Of a stretch of DNA of 64,000 nucleotides, positions 37,329-48,420 are shown one piece after another. Source of the stretch: Austropuccinia psidii (lineage: Eukaryota > Basidiomycota > Pucciniomycetes > Pucciniales > Sphaerophragmiaceae); assembly GCA_023105745.1 (NCBI GenBank), contig JALGQZ010000004.1, forward strand, positions 34,180,437-34,244,436, in the 5' to 3' direction. The notes below the pieces were generated by a model. It was not told where the DNA came from, did no database searches, and saw nothing but the letters and a program-made list of their open reading frames with translations. Made by a program: the position numbers and the translations under genes. Position 1 is the stretch's first letter. Every line of letters begins with the position of its first letter.

Positions 37329-40300
37329 TCAGGCTTGTGGCCTTCTTTCATGTCTAAATCTTCTTAAGAGTTTATCTGAGTCAGGTATTTCTGATTCTGC
37401 CATCCATTCATCTTCATGTACTGGATTTCTATATCTGACAAGATATTCTCTTTGATTTTTACCCCTAAGTCTCCTTTCTTTAATGACTTTCTTTATCTTT
37501 CTGTCTTCATTCTGTTCCACAGGTGGTACAGTTAAAGGAGTTGGGTTTCTTAAAGGAAACAATTCTTTATCAGCTGGTTGATAAGGTTTTATCAAGCTGA
37601 CTGGAAATGTGGGGTGTTTATTTTCCAATTCACCACTCAATTCCACTTGAACTGCATTGGTTCCATGTAAAGCAACAATAACAAAAGGTCCTACATAAGA
37701 ATCTTTAAGTTTCTTTGGGCCTTTGATATTATTAAAATTCAAGGTTGAAACTAGAACTAAGTCCCCTACTTTGAAGTCTGGTACTTTATGACTCTTGTCC
37801 CACTTCTGTTTTGCATAATCAAAAGCATCATCCATACTTTGTTTTGCATGGTGTTTTACTTTATCAAGCATTAATTTGAAGCTGGAAGCTGTAGGATGAA
37901 TGTCAATCAAGTCTTTCCTCAGTGTGTCTGCTGGGAGTCTTGGATTCCATCCTTTTTCTAACATAGCAGGAGTTTGTCCTGTGGAAGAATGGACTGATGT
38001 CTTGTATGCCAATTCTAATGCAGGTATCAGAGTGCACCAGTCATGGGTAAAGCCATCTGAGTCTTTAAATTCTAATCCATAAGCACAAAATCTCCTGATC
38101 ATGTCTTCTAAAGTTTGAATCATCCTCTCTGCTAGCCCATCTGTTTGAGGGTGATATGCTGTAGAGAATGATAACTTAGTCCCAAACAATCTATGAAGAT
38201 TGGTCCAAAGTGCAGATGTGAACTTGGGGTCTCTGTCACTTATGATATTCTTAAATAACCCTGTATGAGAAATAACTCTACTCCATAAAAGAAGAGCTGT
38301 ATCCATAGCAGTGTCATCTTTATGACATGGTAAGAATATGGGAGTTTTGCTATATCTGTCTACAATGACTAAACAAGCATTATAACTTTTGTCACCACTT
38401 GGAGGAAGTGCTGTGACCCAATCCATGTGAACAACTTCCCAAGGGGATTTTGGTTCTTGAATATGGATCATTAATCCAAATTTCTTGCCTGTACTCCTGT
38501 TTGCTTTTTGGCATCTATCACAGGTATGGCAATATTCAATGGTTTCTTTTCTCCAAGATGGCCACCATGCACAGTTCTTCACCTTTTCAAGTGTTCTGTC
38601 TTCTGATAGGTGTCCAGAGTAAATGCTATCATGGCATTCATGAAGAATGGTATTGATGAGCAATCTACTACACAATGTCATCACACAAGAATGTTTTGTT
38701 CTATGGTAAATAATCCCATCAAACAAGTGAAATCTTCCTTCAGAATAGGAATTTTTCCAAACTTCATCTAGTGTATTAACCAAAGATGTGTCTTTGCAGT
38801 CTTTATCCAATAAAGAAGTCAAGATATGGCAATTCTTGTCTTGTTTATAAGACTCTCTGACCTCTTCAAAGAATTCAGTCCCAATATCAGTTATGTTAAT
38901 CCCTTCAATTGGAATCTGTGGTTCAGCTTCCAAAGGTACATAAGCTGGGTTATCAGGAGTGTTGGCTAAAGCCCATCTACTAAGTCCATCAGCATTTTTG
39001 TGAATGTTTCCTGCTTTATGAACTATAGTCATGTTTCCTCTATATTCTTGAATGGCTATTTGCCATCTCAACATATGTCTGTTGGGAGTTTTCATGTTAA
39101 GAAGTGATTTCACGGCATTACAGTCAGTTATCACTTCAAAAACACTGCCATCAAGGTAATAGTGTAATTTCTCAAGTGCCCATACCAAACATAAGCACTC
39201 CATTTGGCTTGCACCATATCTGGCTTCTGTTGGTTTGATTTGTCTTGAGATATAACAAACTGGTCCTTCTGTAGGTTTGTCATCAATAATTTGGACTTGG
39301 TGTAGGGCTGCCCCTAATCCATCCCCACATGCATCAATGTACAATTTAAAAGGAATATTCCAGTCAGGCATGAGGAGTAAAGGTGCTTCTGTAAGGGCTT
39401 TCTTTATCTTCTCATAAGCTTTAATTCTTTCCTGTGTCATTTCAAATACAGTCTGTTGATCACAGATTCTATAAAGTGACTTGGCTAGAATTGCAAAATC
39501 TTTCAAGTGTTGCCTATAGTAACTAGCAAATCCAAGAAAAGACATCATTTCTTTTTTATTCTGGGGTATTGGCTTAAGTAACACTGCTGCTACTTTATTC
39601 TTGTCAATACCCAAGCTCAAACCAGAAACAACATGTCCTAATGCTTTGAGTTCTTCAAAACCAAAATTGCATTTCTTAAGTGAAATTTTCATGTTCACTT
39701 CTGCAACTTTATGAAGTACTCTTGCAAGTCTTTCAAGGTGCAAAGACCATGAGTCAGAACATATAATAATATCATCAATATAAATGATAAGCCATCCTTC
39801 AGACAATTCTGTGGGGAAGATGGTATTCATCATTCTTTGATAATGAGATGGAGCATTTTTAATGCCAAATGGCATTCTAAGATACTCATAAATACCACAG
39901 TGAGTGATAATTCTAAGTAATTTCCTAGCTTTAGGCGTCAAAACATTTTGATGGAAGCCTTTTAATGCATCCATTGATGTTATATACTTGGCTTTAGACA
40001 ATTGAGTCAAGGTTTCTTGGATCCTAGGGATTGGATACCTATCTGGAACTGTGTAGGTATTCAAAGCTCTAAAATCTCCAACCATTCTTGACTTATCATT
40101 ATGCCATGCAATAATAACAGGTGTTGTCACTTCAACTTCCTCATTATGGCCTACTTTCCTTAGCACACCAAGTTGGATCAACTCTTGGATATGTTTTTCC
40201 AAGGCCTCTCTAGCTCTGGGACTGGCTGGATAAGCTGGTCTTCTAAGTACTGGAGGATATGGTCTATCAATATTAAGAGTAATATCAATTTCATGTCCCC

Positions 40301-43037
40301 TTATAGCGCCTAATGGTTCATTATCAGATGCAAATGCATTATTGTATGTATATAATACATCAATAAGTTCATTCCTCATCTTTGGTGACAATGATGGATT
40401 AATTTGTGCTTCAACAAGTTGTTTAGACACAAATTCATCTTTGTAAGTATCTTTGACAGAAGATACTACAGATATCTGTTTTGGCATATTGGAGAAAGCA
40501 AATTTTTGCCTTTTGTTATCTCCAATTGTGAAATATCTGTCTTTATGGTTATTTATATCAATACCATAAATATTCAAGTAATCATTTCCAAGAATGATAT
40601 GCTGAGATGTACAATTATCCATTACTACAATCTCAGTTTTCATTCTTACACTTCCTGCTGGATGTGGGAATACAATATTAGTATCCAATATGCCCAAGGG
40701 GTACATATTGTTACTGGCACTACTGAACTGTACACCTTCTATTGGTAATAGATGGTTTTTCCATTCAGGAAGTATAATTTGAAGATAATCTTTGCCAATA
40801 CAAGTGCAAAATGCCCCTGTATCCAGATTTACTTTGGCTTCAATATCACTCATTAGAACTGATGTGATACAGGATGCTCCAGCAGTATAACCCTTTCCTC
40901 TAGCAGGTTTTGTTTTACACATTCTGGCATCTTGGATATTGATCAGGTTGTAGCAATCCTCACTGTACTGTGGCAAGTGGGTATGGACTTCTGTGACCTC
41001 AAAGAAAGCTGAAATGTTTTCAATGGGATAGTCCTCTACTGGTGTATCTTCAGAGACTGCAGAATCTTGATCAGACTCTTCTTTCTCTTCAGTACACTGA
41101 ATGTCTTCAATGATTTGAACTTCATTGATCTTTGTCTTCTTAGGGCAAGTGTTGGCTAAATGTGAAGTACTTCCACATTTATGACACTTCAAGACAGGTC
41201 TTTCTGGTCTTCTTTCCTCTCTAGGAATCTTTGAGACTATTTTGGACTCTATTGGGTTTCTAACCCAAGTTTTACCAATTCTTGTTCTGGTAATGATATC
41301 TTCCATAGCATTAATGTAGTCCTCTGTTGAACAGGGTTCCACACGTCTGCTTTTGATAGCATGTTCCAGTTCTCCTCCACACTTTCTTAATATTTTCATA
41401 TTAATCATAGTGTCAGACATATCTGGGTGTAAAGCAGATAATCTGTCTTTTTGTTTGAAGAACCAAGTAAGTGGTTTGTCTTTTTCTGAGTTAAAAATGG
41501 CACTTTCAAAAGCATTCTCCATTTTAAACCTCCAAGAATTATTGGCCCATTTGGTAATCACTTCAGATTTCCACCAAGACCAGTCATGTCTTCCATGATC
41601 TATTCTCATCTTGTAATACCATTTCTTTGCAGTCCTGGTAAACAAACAATGTAATTTTCCTACTATGATTTCATCAGGTATATTAAAGTCTTCTTGCAAC
41701 ATATCAATAGTCCTGATGAATTCAATATGGTTGTATTCTCCTTCACCAGAGAATGTTGGCCATTCTTCTAATTTGGGAATATCCTTTGCAGAAATAACAT
41801 TCTCTCCTAAGAATGGAGTCAAACTTTCTTTGACAGAAAGTTTTTCTTCAGTCAAAGGTGTAGAATGTCTTGGCATATGTGGTTCATGATTCTTATGAAT
41901 TTGCTCCACACTTGCAATTATTTCATTCTTCAATTTCTGCCTTTCACTGTCACTTTTTGCTAAATGTATAGCAAATTGATTGGTGTTCTTAACTATTTGT
42001 AAGACATGGTCTTCAAGAGTTTTAAGTCTATCATTTACTTTAAAGATGGAAAGATCCTCTGTGTCATTATTTTGACATTGGTTCTCAATTCTTTCACAAG
42101 CATTGCTAATTGACTCAAGGGTGACAGTTGTCAATTTATGCCAATCAGAATGTTGCTTGTCATTTTTCTTTAAATCATTGATGTCTAATGTAATTTGCTT
42201 TAACTTTGACTCAAGTTTGCCAATTTCTACACTAATACTTCTATGTACATCATTTATTTGCGTGGAAAAGTCCTGTTCATCCTTTCCTGCTCTTTGGCTG
42301 TGAATTCCATAAGAGTTCTGGCCATATTGAAGACACTGTCCATGGCTGAAGGCTCCAATCTGGGGATCCTGTACCCTTGTGGGTAAGGTCTGTGCCAATT
42401 GGCTTTGCCTTTGCCCTTGCCTTGATGGTTCTTGGGACCTCTCTGTTTCTTTTGAGGTCCTTTGGGCTTGTCCTTGGATGCTTCTGGAGCTGGTTTGGAG
42501 CTGGTAGATGCCACTGGTGCCTCTGTCTCCAAAGTTGGAGTCATTTCCAATTCTTTCTTCTGGTCTATGGATAAAAGACTCTGGTTCTTCAACCAATTCT
42601 TTATCTTTTTGACCTTGTCTTTGCAAGACAGGGGGCTCCAACCTCCTAAGAGTTCTATGGTCTTCTCCTGACCCAGAAAGCTCTTGATGTGTAAGTAGGA
42701 GTTCATGGCCCCCTGCCAAAGGCTTGGGCAGATTTCCCACTCCTCTTCTTTGGCTGCTCTGAACCAATTTTTGTACTGGCTCTGATATATTTCTATTGCT
42801 GCCACTTGAAAATGGTTCAGCCCTGGAAATATTATCATAAATTAGTTCAGGCTCAGAATTCACGTCAAAATCTGTTGGTACAGACCTTGGGGAATGGGGG
42901 GCAACTCTGGCATCCTCCAGATGTGCCTTTCTTGTGGAAGATTTGGCACTTCTGGATTTGGTCTTGCCTCTTCCTTTTCCACATCCATCTGGTTGGACTG
43001 AATAGTTGCTTCCATTTCTGGTATGCACCATTTTCAC
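37329..43037 (-). CDS. Ty3/gypsy Gag-Pol polyprotein, 1902 aa
   Basis: A single intact frame encodes capsid-like Gag and the enzymes for reverse transcription and integration. Order: charged, glutamine/serine-rich N-terminus (1-260); coiled-coil-like region (260-385); capsid-like Gag (~400-600); zinc knuckle C618-C621-H626-C631; aspartic protease D739-T740-G741; RT with YIDD at 1086-1089; RNase H acidic residues D1235, E1280, D1305 and D1350; integrase zinc region (H1469, H1476, C1506, C1509); integrase triad D1539, D1601 and E1637 with the expected 35-residue spacing; a GPF motif (1783-1785); and a chromodomain-like tail (~1845-1895). All key residues are present, so the copy may be competent. 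The N-terminal start is uncertain: a 53-codon leader upstream splices into the +1 frame rather than this one. Residues ~67-261 are overlapped by another frame. Confidence 0.95.
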   Translation of the reverse strand: MKMVHTRNGSNYSVQPDGCGKGRGKTKSRSAKSSTRKAHLEDARVAPHSPRSVPTDFDVNSEPELIYDNISRAEPFSSGSNRNISEPVQKLVQSSQRRGVGNLPKPLAGGHELLLTHQELSGSGEDHRTLRRLEPPVLQRQGQKDKELVEEPESFIHRPEERIGNDSNFGDRGTSGIYQLQTSSRSIQGQAQRTSKETERSQEPSRQGQRQSQLAQTLPTRVQDPQIGAFSHGQCLQYGQNSYGIHSQRAGKDEQDFSTQINDVHRSISVEIGKLESKLKQITLDINDLKKNDKQHSDWHKLTTVTLESISNACERIENQCQNNDTEDLSIFKVNDRLKTLEDHVLQIVKNTNQFAIHLAKSDSERQKLKNEIIASVEQIHKNHEPHMPRHSTPLTEEKLSVKESLTPFLGENVISAKDIPKLEEWPTFSGEGEYNHIEFIRTIDMLQEDFNIPDEIIVGKLHCLFTRTAKKWYYKMRIDHGRHDWSWWKSEVITKWANNSWRFKMENAFESAIFNSEKDKPLTWFFKQKDRLSALHPDMSDTMINMKILRKCGGELEHAIKSRRVEPCSTEDYINAMEDIITRTRIGKTWVRNPIESKIVSKIPREERRPERPVLKCHKCGSTSHLANTCPKKTKINEVQIIEDIQCTEEKEESDQDSAVSEDTPVEDYPIENISAFFEVTEVHTHLPQYSEDCYNLINIQDARMCKTKPARGKGYTAGASCITSVLMSDIEAKVNLDTGAFCTCIGKDYLQIILPEWKNHLLPIEGVQFSSASNNMYPLGILDTNIVFPHPAGSVRMKTEIVVMDNCTSQHIILGNDYLNIYGIDINNHKDRYFTIGDNKRQKFAFSNMPKQISVVSSVKDTYKDEFVSKQLVEAQINPSLSPKMRNELIDVLYTYNNAFASDNEPLGAIRGHEIDITLNIDRPYPPVLRRPAYPASPRAREALEKHIQELIQLGVLRKVGHNEEVEVTTPVIIAWHNDKSRMVGDFRALNTYTVPDRYPIPRIQETLTQLSKAKYITSMDALKGFHQNVLTPKARKLLRIITHCGIYEYLRMPFGIKNAPSHYQRMMNTIFPTELSEGWLIIYIDDIIICSDSWSLHLERLARVLHKVAEVNMKISLKKCNFGFEELKALGHVVSGLSLGIDKNKVAAVLLKPIPQNKKEMMSFLGFASYYRQHLKDFAILAKSLYRICDQQTVFEMTQERIKAYEKIKKALTEAPLLLMPDWNIPFKLYIDACGDGLGAALHQVQIIDDKPTEGPVCYISRQIKPTEARYGASQMECLCLVWALEKLHYYLDGSVFEVITDCNAVKSLLNMKTPNRHMLRWQIAIQEYRGNMTIVHKAGNIHKNADGLSRWALANTPDNPAYVPLEAEPQIPIEGINITDIGTEFFEEVRESYKQDKNCHILTSLLDKDCKDTSLVNTLDEVWKNSYSEGRFHLFDGIIYHRTKHSCVMTLCSRLLINTILHECHDSIYSGHLSEDRTLEKVKNCAWWPSWRKETIEYCHTCDRCQKANRSTGKKFGLMIHIQEPKSPWEVVHMDWVTALPPSGDKSYNACLVIVDRYSKTPIFLPCHKDDTAMDTALLLWSRVISHTGLFKNIISDRDPKFTSALWTNLHRLFGTKLSFSTAYHPQTDGLAERMIQTLEDMIRRFCAYGLEFKDSDGFTHDWCTLIPALELAYKTSVHSSTGQTPAMLEKGWNPRLPADTLRKDLIDIHPTASSFKLMLDKVKHHAKQSMDDAFDYAKQKWDKSHKVPDFKVGDLVLVSTLNFNNIKGPKKLKDSYVGPFVIVALHGTNAVQVELSGELENKHPTFPVSLIKPYQPADKELFPLRNPTPLTVPPVEQNEDRKIKKVIKERRLRGKNQREYLVRYRNPVHEDEWMAESEIPDSDKLLRRFRHERRPQA
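42254..42838 (-). CDS. Overlapping ORF inside gag, 194 codons, +1 frame
   Basis: This frame lies in the +1 phase within the N-terminal gag region of the polyprotein and is open for 194 codons from an ATG. The polyprotein frame here looks disordered and low-complexity. The overlapping product instead has aromatic and hydrophobic content typical of a folded domain ([37 protein letters not shown]) followed by a basic K/G/P-rich segment and a helical end ([18 protein letters not shown]). The corresponding frame in the old copy (23078-23662) is also open and similar. Function unknown; a nucleic-acid-binding Gag accessory is possible. Confidence 0.55.
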   Translation of the reverse strand: MIIFPGLNHFQVAAIEIYQSQYKNWFRAAKEEEWEICPSLWQGAMNSYLHIKSFLGQEKTIELLGGWSPLSCKDKVKKIKNWLKNQSLLSIDQKKELEMTPTLETEAPVASTSSKPAPEASKDKPKGPQKKQRGPKNHQGKGKGKANWHRPYPQGYRIPRLEPSAMDSVFNMARTLMEFTAKEQERMNRTFPRK

Positions 43038-43082
43038 GTCAATTTAAAGATAAAAGGTGAAAATATAAGATAAAATACACAC

Positions 43083-43242
43083 CTTTTGGTGGTAATTTAG
43101 CTTTTTCTGAGTTGAATAAGGTGCCTCTTTTAGCAATCTGCACCTCAATACTGTCTTCAGATTCTGCTTCTGAAGATTCTGGACTAGTGATATATCTTTT
43201 ACTGAGTCTGTTGCCAGCTGCACAGTATTTGATTAAAGACAC
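43083..43242 (-). CDS. Leader exon upstream of Gag, 53 codons
   Basis: An ATG at 43242 opens a frame rich in Ser/Glu (SPESSEAESEDSIEV) ending at a plausible donor AAAAG|GTGTGT. A 65-bp intron (43018-43082) ending ATACCAG would join it to a frame reading [13 protein letters not shown]. In the old copy the matching frame continues into the polyprotein. Here one fewer A shortly afterwards puts it in the +1 phase, where it stops after about 50 codons. Whether the polyprotein starts at the leader or at its own ATG (43037) is unresolved. Confidence 0.45.
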
Positions 43243-43716
43243 TAAAAGAAATTATAAAAGAGAAAAAATTATTTTTTATACTTTTTAAAATATTTTTTAA
43301 AGATTTTTTATAAGTTTTATATTTTTTAATATTAAAAAAAATTATTCTTTTTAAAGAAAAAAATTAAAATTTAAGATTTTGAATGAAAATTAATTCAGAG
43401 TAACTCAAAGAATAATTTTATAAGTTTTTGGATGTGAAAAAGCCACGTGTAAAAACAATATAAAATTAAACCAAATTCCTCAATGAAAAAGATTTTAAAA
43501 CAATTTCAAAAATAAAAATATTTTTAACTCCAAATTGAAAGAAAAAAAATTAATTAAATTAATATATTTTAGAGCTTAAAAATATATTAATTAAGGGTAC
43601 AAGGTTCAAAAAACACGGCCAGGCCCCCAAATGTAAGATGTGGTAGGTATGGTGGTTTTTTGAACACAAAAAATGAAGTCTAGAATATGATTAAAGCCAA
43701 GTCTATGGATAAAATC

Positions 43717-43733
43717 ACGGCCAGGCCCCCAAA
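43717..43733 (-). promoter_or_regulatory. Primer-binding-site position, duplicated nearby
   Basis: The minus strand directly after the 5' LTR reads TTTGGGGGCCTGGCCGTG, which contains the TGG expected to pair with the CCA end of a priming tRNA. The same string plus the first LTR bases recurs about 103 bp away (about 43614-43643). The identity of the tRNA cannot be read here. Confidence 0.55.
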
Positions 43734-45653
43734 TGTAAGATGTGACTATGAAACTGATGATAATATTACTATTAATCAACAGTACTATGTCTGTTCTTAT
43801 GAAATATAATAATAAAATATTATTATAACCACAATTAAATAATTAAAAATTATTTCTTTCACGTGTTAAGCACTACTAGTGATTTTAACAGTGAGCAAGT
43901 AATTGTCTACAAGAATCAATTACAAGAAGAATTTAATAATAAAAACTTCTTTATTAAAATAATAAAATTATTTTAATATATAATTATCTTTTGCAAGAAT
44001 AATTATAAAGATAATTCTTGAAGAAAACTATTACTAGAGAAAAACTTTAAGAATTAAAGATAAATGACTCACTAATACTCCAAAGAACTTATTGATAATA
44101 AAAGTAGAGAAATTTGACGTGGAATTGTGGATTTAAGGGATCAAAAGGATTTATAACAGTATTACAACAATATATAGTTGGATTCTATGATTTCATGTCT
44201 TTCTGATTGATTCTGAAAGAATTAAAACACTTAAGAATAGTTGAACTAATACTTACTTGTTGGTAATAAAGATTTAATAAATTGATAAGATGATGATGAT
44301 GAAAAAACAGCAAGAAGAGGCTTCTTTTAAGTCAACAACAGCTCACAGAGGCGTGCCATGGAGCAAACTGAAAAACCAGTGAGTGAGAAAACAATAAACC
44401 TTTTTGGATTATTGATTGCATCATCTGTTGTCATGTAAAATCATCATAATTACTTAATTGATGCTTTTACGTGACTACCAACCCCAATATGGTTAAGAAT
44501 AAAAGGAGTAACACTTGTAAATCTTCTTTTATTCTAAAATAATCATTGATTTCTCAAAGTTATCAATGTTATTGCCAATTTCATCACAGGTTGTAATTAC
44601 TGTGAATTTTTGAAGATTCAGTGTTTCACGTAGAATATCCAAAAATGGACTGTAAGTAAAACTTTTAATTTTACTAGTAAAACTGTAATTCTTTTTGGTT
44701 GTACCATAGATAATACAGTTCTCCTTTAGTCCTGAAAGTTTCAGAAAGATTCATTAAGAATTGTATTTTTAATGAATTTTTGAAGGTTTTACCTCATTTC
44801 TACGTAGAATTGCAAATAGCAGTGTTTTGCTGGTTGCTATGAGGTAAATCAATGAATATGGGTCCCAAAAGGGTTTTAATTACTCTTTTGGGGTTTATCC
44901 ATGGAAAGTCATTAGTAATTGACATGGTTACAGGAGTGTAAGTAGCTCATTACCTCCTTGGCACGTCAAAATAGCAGGTTATTTGCTATTTTCTGATGTT
45001 TTACAGTAGTTGTAACTTGGTAACCAAGTTCCCAAAGAGTTTTAGTTTACCAATTGGGCCAAGATGAGCCATGGATCCATGCTCTGGAGCTATCCACGCC
45101 TCTGAGGCCTCAGAAGTTGGGTACCCTGGCTCTCTTTGATGTCTTTTGTCCCCCTTGCCTATTTTTTACGTCAAAATAGTAATTTAAGCTTAAAGTGAGA
45201 TATCCACTATGGGTGTACCAAAAGTCCATGTAAGAATACCATGATATTAAGTGCTCAAAACATGCATAACACTATTCTTAGTGTATATGTAACATGGGAT
45301 TTCTCACTTTCCCATTATTTTAGCTAAAAATCAAGAAAAACAAAAATTTTCACGGATCTTTTATGTGGTATTAATGATGTGGTATTGAAGTATTTTCCAT
45401 TTTACCACCTCAAATACTTAAATTGAGCTTATTCACTCTATGGAGCTACCCTAGGTGAATTTTTGTGTAGAATCCAAATCTGGTCTTAAATCCATGGATT
45501 TACTTACTCAATAAAAAGTTATTCATCTTTTCTGAAATTGAAAATGATGAATTTTGGATATATGCATGACTTATGAGTTTTGCATAATTCAAAATTTCTT
45601 TTTAAGATAATTGTGGCCTATTTGGGTATGTAAAATATACCTCAAGGCTCACA
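43734..45653 (-). repeat. 5' LTR of the young Ty3 element
   Basis: 1,920 bp, almost identical to 35267-37186 (three differences seen). As the 5' LTR on the minus strand it would carry the promoter. Confidence 0.96.
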
Positions 45654-45658
45654 TTAGT

Positions 45659-45800
45659 ACTAACCATGACATGAAGAGGAGAAATAATAGCTTCATCATC
45701 TTTCAAATCATTCTGATGATGTTCTGAGTCTGGTTTAGTCCTAACCATGACATCATCAAAATGATTTGAAGAATGAGAGAGAGGAGGAGCATTTTTTTTT
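45659..45800 (-). pseudogene. Upstream part of the disrupted Harbinger gene
   Basis: On the minus strand one frame runs from about 45790 to 45659 and, skipping the Ty3 element and one target copy, continues into 35266-34808 without a shift. It encodes an imperfect duplication of a short motif (MVRTKPDSEHHQND and MVSTKPNIEHNED). Product unrecognised. Confidence 0.5.
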
Positions 45801-46278
45801 TAATTTTAAGGATTATGGAAGGGGTGTGAAGTTAAATGACATTGCAAAAGAAACCTTTATAATTAATCCTCCCCTATATGAAAAAATAAATAAAAAGTTC
45901 AAACAAAAGTCAATCATTGGTCAGTAATATTATAATCCAAAAAAAAAAACATCAGTTCAACAGGATTATGGTTGGAAAGAAAAAAGTCAAAAAAAATAAC
46001 AATAAGTGATGGATGATGATCATTATAAAAAAATACAAGGTCAGTAATAATCATGAATTAAAACAAAAGAGTAAGATTAATTAGCATTTTAAAAAAAGAA
46101 TAAAAATAAAAAAACATCATGAATGATTCATGATGATGATAGAAAAAAAAGAAAAAAAAAATCATAAATCAGAGTATGATATTTTTAAAAAGAAAAAAAA
46201 CATCAGTAATCAATCTTTCAAAAAAAAAAATCATGATAATGGCCTCTGGGGCCATTAGCATGAAAAATAAAGAAAAAG

Positions 46279-46399
46279 ACTCCAAATCGATTTTGAATCA
46301 ATTCAGGAGGCCTTCCGAATTGATTTGGAATTGATTTGGAGTGATTTGAGGTTCCTAGGCCCTGGAACCTCCCAGGAGCCTATTTGGGAGGTTCCAGGG
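46279..46399. repeat. Two adjacent inverted repeats
   Basis: First, 46279-46304 pairs imperfectly with 46317-46342 (26-nt arms, 12-nt loop AGGAGGCCTTCC). Second, CCCTGGAACCTCCCA (46360-46374) pairs perfectly with TGGGAGGTTCCAGGG (46385-46399) around a 10-nt loop. They are unusually GC-rich for their surroundings. Confidence 0.85.
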
Positions 46400-46602
46400 T
46401 GAGTGGGGTGGATTTATGAGATGGGTGGGGGTTTTGGGAGGTGGATGGTGATGGATAGGTGCCTTTTGGAGGGGGATGGTGATGGGTGGGTGAGTTTTGG
46501 AGGTGGAGAAAATTAAAAAAATACCTATAGAAAAAAAAATCAGGTTGGAAAAAAATCATAGTGGTGAAACAAAAACAAGAAAAAATCACTTACCTGAATT
46601 TT

Positions 46603-46790
46603 AAAAAAAATGGTGAATTTTTTTTAGAGGGAGGGGTGAAAAGTAAAAATAAAAATAAATAAATTTAGAATTAAGAATTGAAATTAAAAAAAAAATTAAA
46701 AAAAATGGTGAATTCTTTTCAGAGGGAGGGGTGAAAAGTAAAAATAAAAAAAATAAATTGAGAGAAATTAAAGAAAAAAATCAACTTTAA
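46603..46790. repeat. Tandem duplication, period ~95 bp
   Basis: The string TGGTGAATT followed by AGAGGGAGGGGTGAAAAGTA and an A/T-rich tail occurs at 46611 and again at 46706 with a few changes. Confidence 0.75.
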
Positions 46791-47254
46791 AAAAAATTGA
46801 AAAGTAAAAATGAAAAATTAAAAATTAAAAATCATAAATCAAAATACAAGGAAAATTTCCCAATTAAAAGTTGAAAAAATTCAAAATAAAAAAAAAAGAA
46901 CCATTCAATTAAAAAAAATATATAGAAAAAGATGAAAAAAATAAAATGACATTAACTATCATTTCATAAAAAAGGAAAAAAGACATCAGCAACTTTTATT
47001 TTTGAACAGACTTCACATAAAATCTTGATGCAAAACTTTCCCAAATTTTCAATTTTGTCCTAAATTGCAAATAAATGTCATACAAAATTGAAATTGCAAG
47101 TTGGTGCCCCAATTACGCATAAACATTGAATTTTCCATTTGGTAATAAAGTGCAGTTAGATTTCATGACATAAGATCAATCATTAAACATAAACATCACT
47201 TTGATTTAACAAATAACCACATATAAACTGATCACATGATGTATAACTAATATT

Positions 47255-48420
47255 TTATTTTTTATTGATTAATGTCAGAATGCGTTCCAGCTCCCCAATT
47301 GGCCTGCTTGATGACAATGCCGCTATAGTGAGATCCATCTGGCATTTCTTTTCCTTCAATTCAAACTTACAAATCCACTTTTCTTTTTCAAATTCATATT
47401 TCGTCATATGTTCCTTCTCCTCAAACTCCATTTTCTTTTGCAACTTGACTTCTTCAAACCGTTGCTTTTCCATGTTGCTTGCTTTCTCTTCATTCCACCT
47501 CTCCCTGTCCCACTCCAAACAAGCATGTTCACTGGTTTCACAGGCTAAAAATCATGCATTTTGTCAGTAGGATTGATCTGAGTAACCATAAACCCAAAAC
47601 ATACTCTTTTGCCGCAATTCCATCAAATTTTCATATGTTGGTGCAAACATATCCATCAGCCTTTTCCTAGAGCCACTCTTGTCATTCAAGTTGGGAATCA
47701 ATGCTTGATGATGCTTTTGTATTGAATTCATTATGGAATTACTTTGCTGGTCAAATGAGAAATAATCAACAATGGATTTCATAAGTATCACGCTTAAACA
47801 TACTTACTGATTCATCTTGGAGGTTTTCCACTTGAACCAAGTCATCATCATTATTAAGCAAAGGATCCATAATCAGAGGTGAATACAAGCGATCATTCTC
47901 CTTTAACAAGTAAATGAGCTTTAACTATCACAGGTAAAAAGAGGAAGAGGTGATATCCTACCTTATCAAGTGAAACATCAACATCATCATCACCATTTAA
48001 GCTGTCTTTTTCTTGTGAATCATAGATTGCAATGAGAGTTACATTGGGCTTGTGGCCAAAGAGCACATCCATTTCAGCATAGCAAGGACACATACTTTCA
48101 AGCTTTTCACTCATTGATTTTATTCCTTTACTCTCATCTTCTTTAATTATTCCAGCCCCAGTTAAATTTTTGAATTTTTTTGCTGCCATATATTTCTTTT
48201 TATATGTTTTCCATTGATCTTGGATGCTGCTTGAACTAAAGTTTAGGCAATTTTGTGATTTTTTGTTGACCTCAATGGCCATAAGCTGAAATCCATGCTG
48301 CTTTGATAAAGGAGGTCTTCCAATAGATGTTGAACCACTAGTACCAAAACATGACTCAAAATTGGATTTGACTGAAAGCCAATTGATTATAGTTAAATAA
48401 TCTGTACATATTCAGTGACC
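47255..48420 (-). pseudogene. Harbinger Myb/SANT-like DNA-binding protein gene
   Basis: On the minus strand the N-terminal frame reads DYLTIINWLSVKSNF, then a GTSGSTSIGRPPLSK region, then FQLMAIEVNKKSQN and IQDQWKTYKKKYMAAKKF (48282-47960). This is the Myb/SANT-like pattern of the partner protein that helps Harbinger transposases find their ends. After one or more short introns (about 47800-47950) the frame resumes at 47791-47564. It ends in a long charged coiled coil (47518-47255: EKASNMEKQRFEEVKLQKKM and on) with the final ELERILTLINKK. A stop (about 47564) separates the last two frames; it may be intronic or a lesion, so I label it pseudogene with caution. Confidence 0.65.

Larger units (their letters stand above)
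35267..45653 (-). mobile_element. Young, structurally complete Ty3/gypsy retrotransposon
   Basis: The element is 10,387 bp with two 1,920-bp LTRs (35267-37186 and 43734-45653) and a perfect 5-bp target duplication TTAGT (35262-35266 and 45654-45658). It has a polypurine tract, a primer-binding-site position and one uninterrupted 1,902-codon polyprotein. By eye the LTRs differ at only three positions: 35729/44196 (C/T), 35975/44442 (T/C) and 36285/44752 (A/C). That implies a recent insertion. It interrupts a minus-strand gene of the Harbinger element. Confidence 0.96.
45801..47250. other. Low-complexity Harbinger interior with hairpins and a G-rich block
   Basis: A-rich, purine-skewed sequence without a convincing gene. 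It contains A-tracts alternating with CATCA/ATCAT blocks (45940-46240), two adjacent hairpins (46279-46342 and 46360-46399), a G-rich strand (46393-46506) and a ~95-bp tandem duplication (about 46603-46790). A 69-codon minus-strand frame at 46380-46589 is proline/histidine-rich and probably reflects the G-rich block. Confidence 0.65.

Noticed and set aside
37900..42671. Plus-strand frames of 60-114 codons opposite the Ty3 polyprotein
   Set aside because: They are antisense shadows of a strongly supported polyprotein, with no domain.
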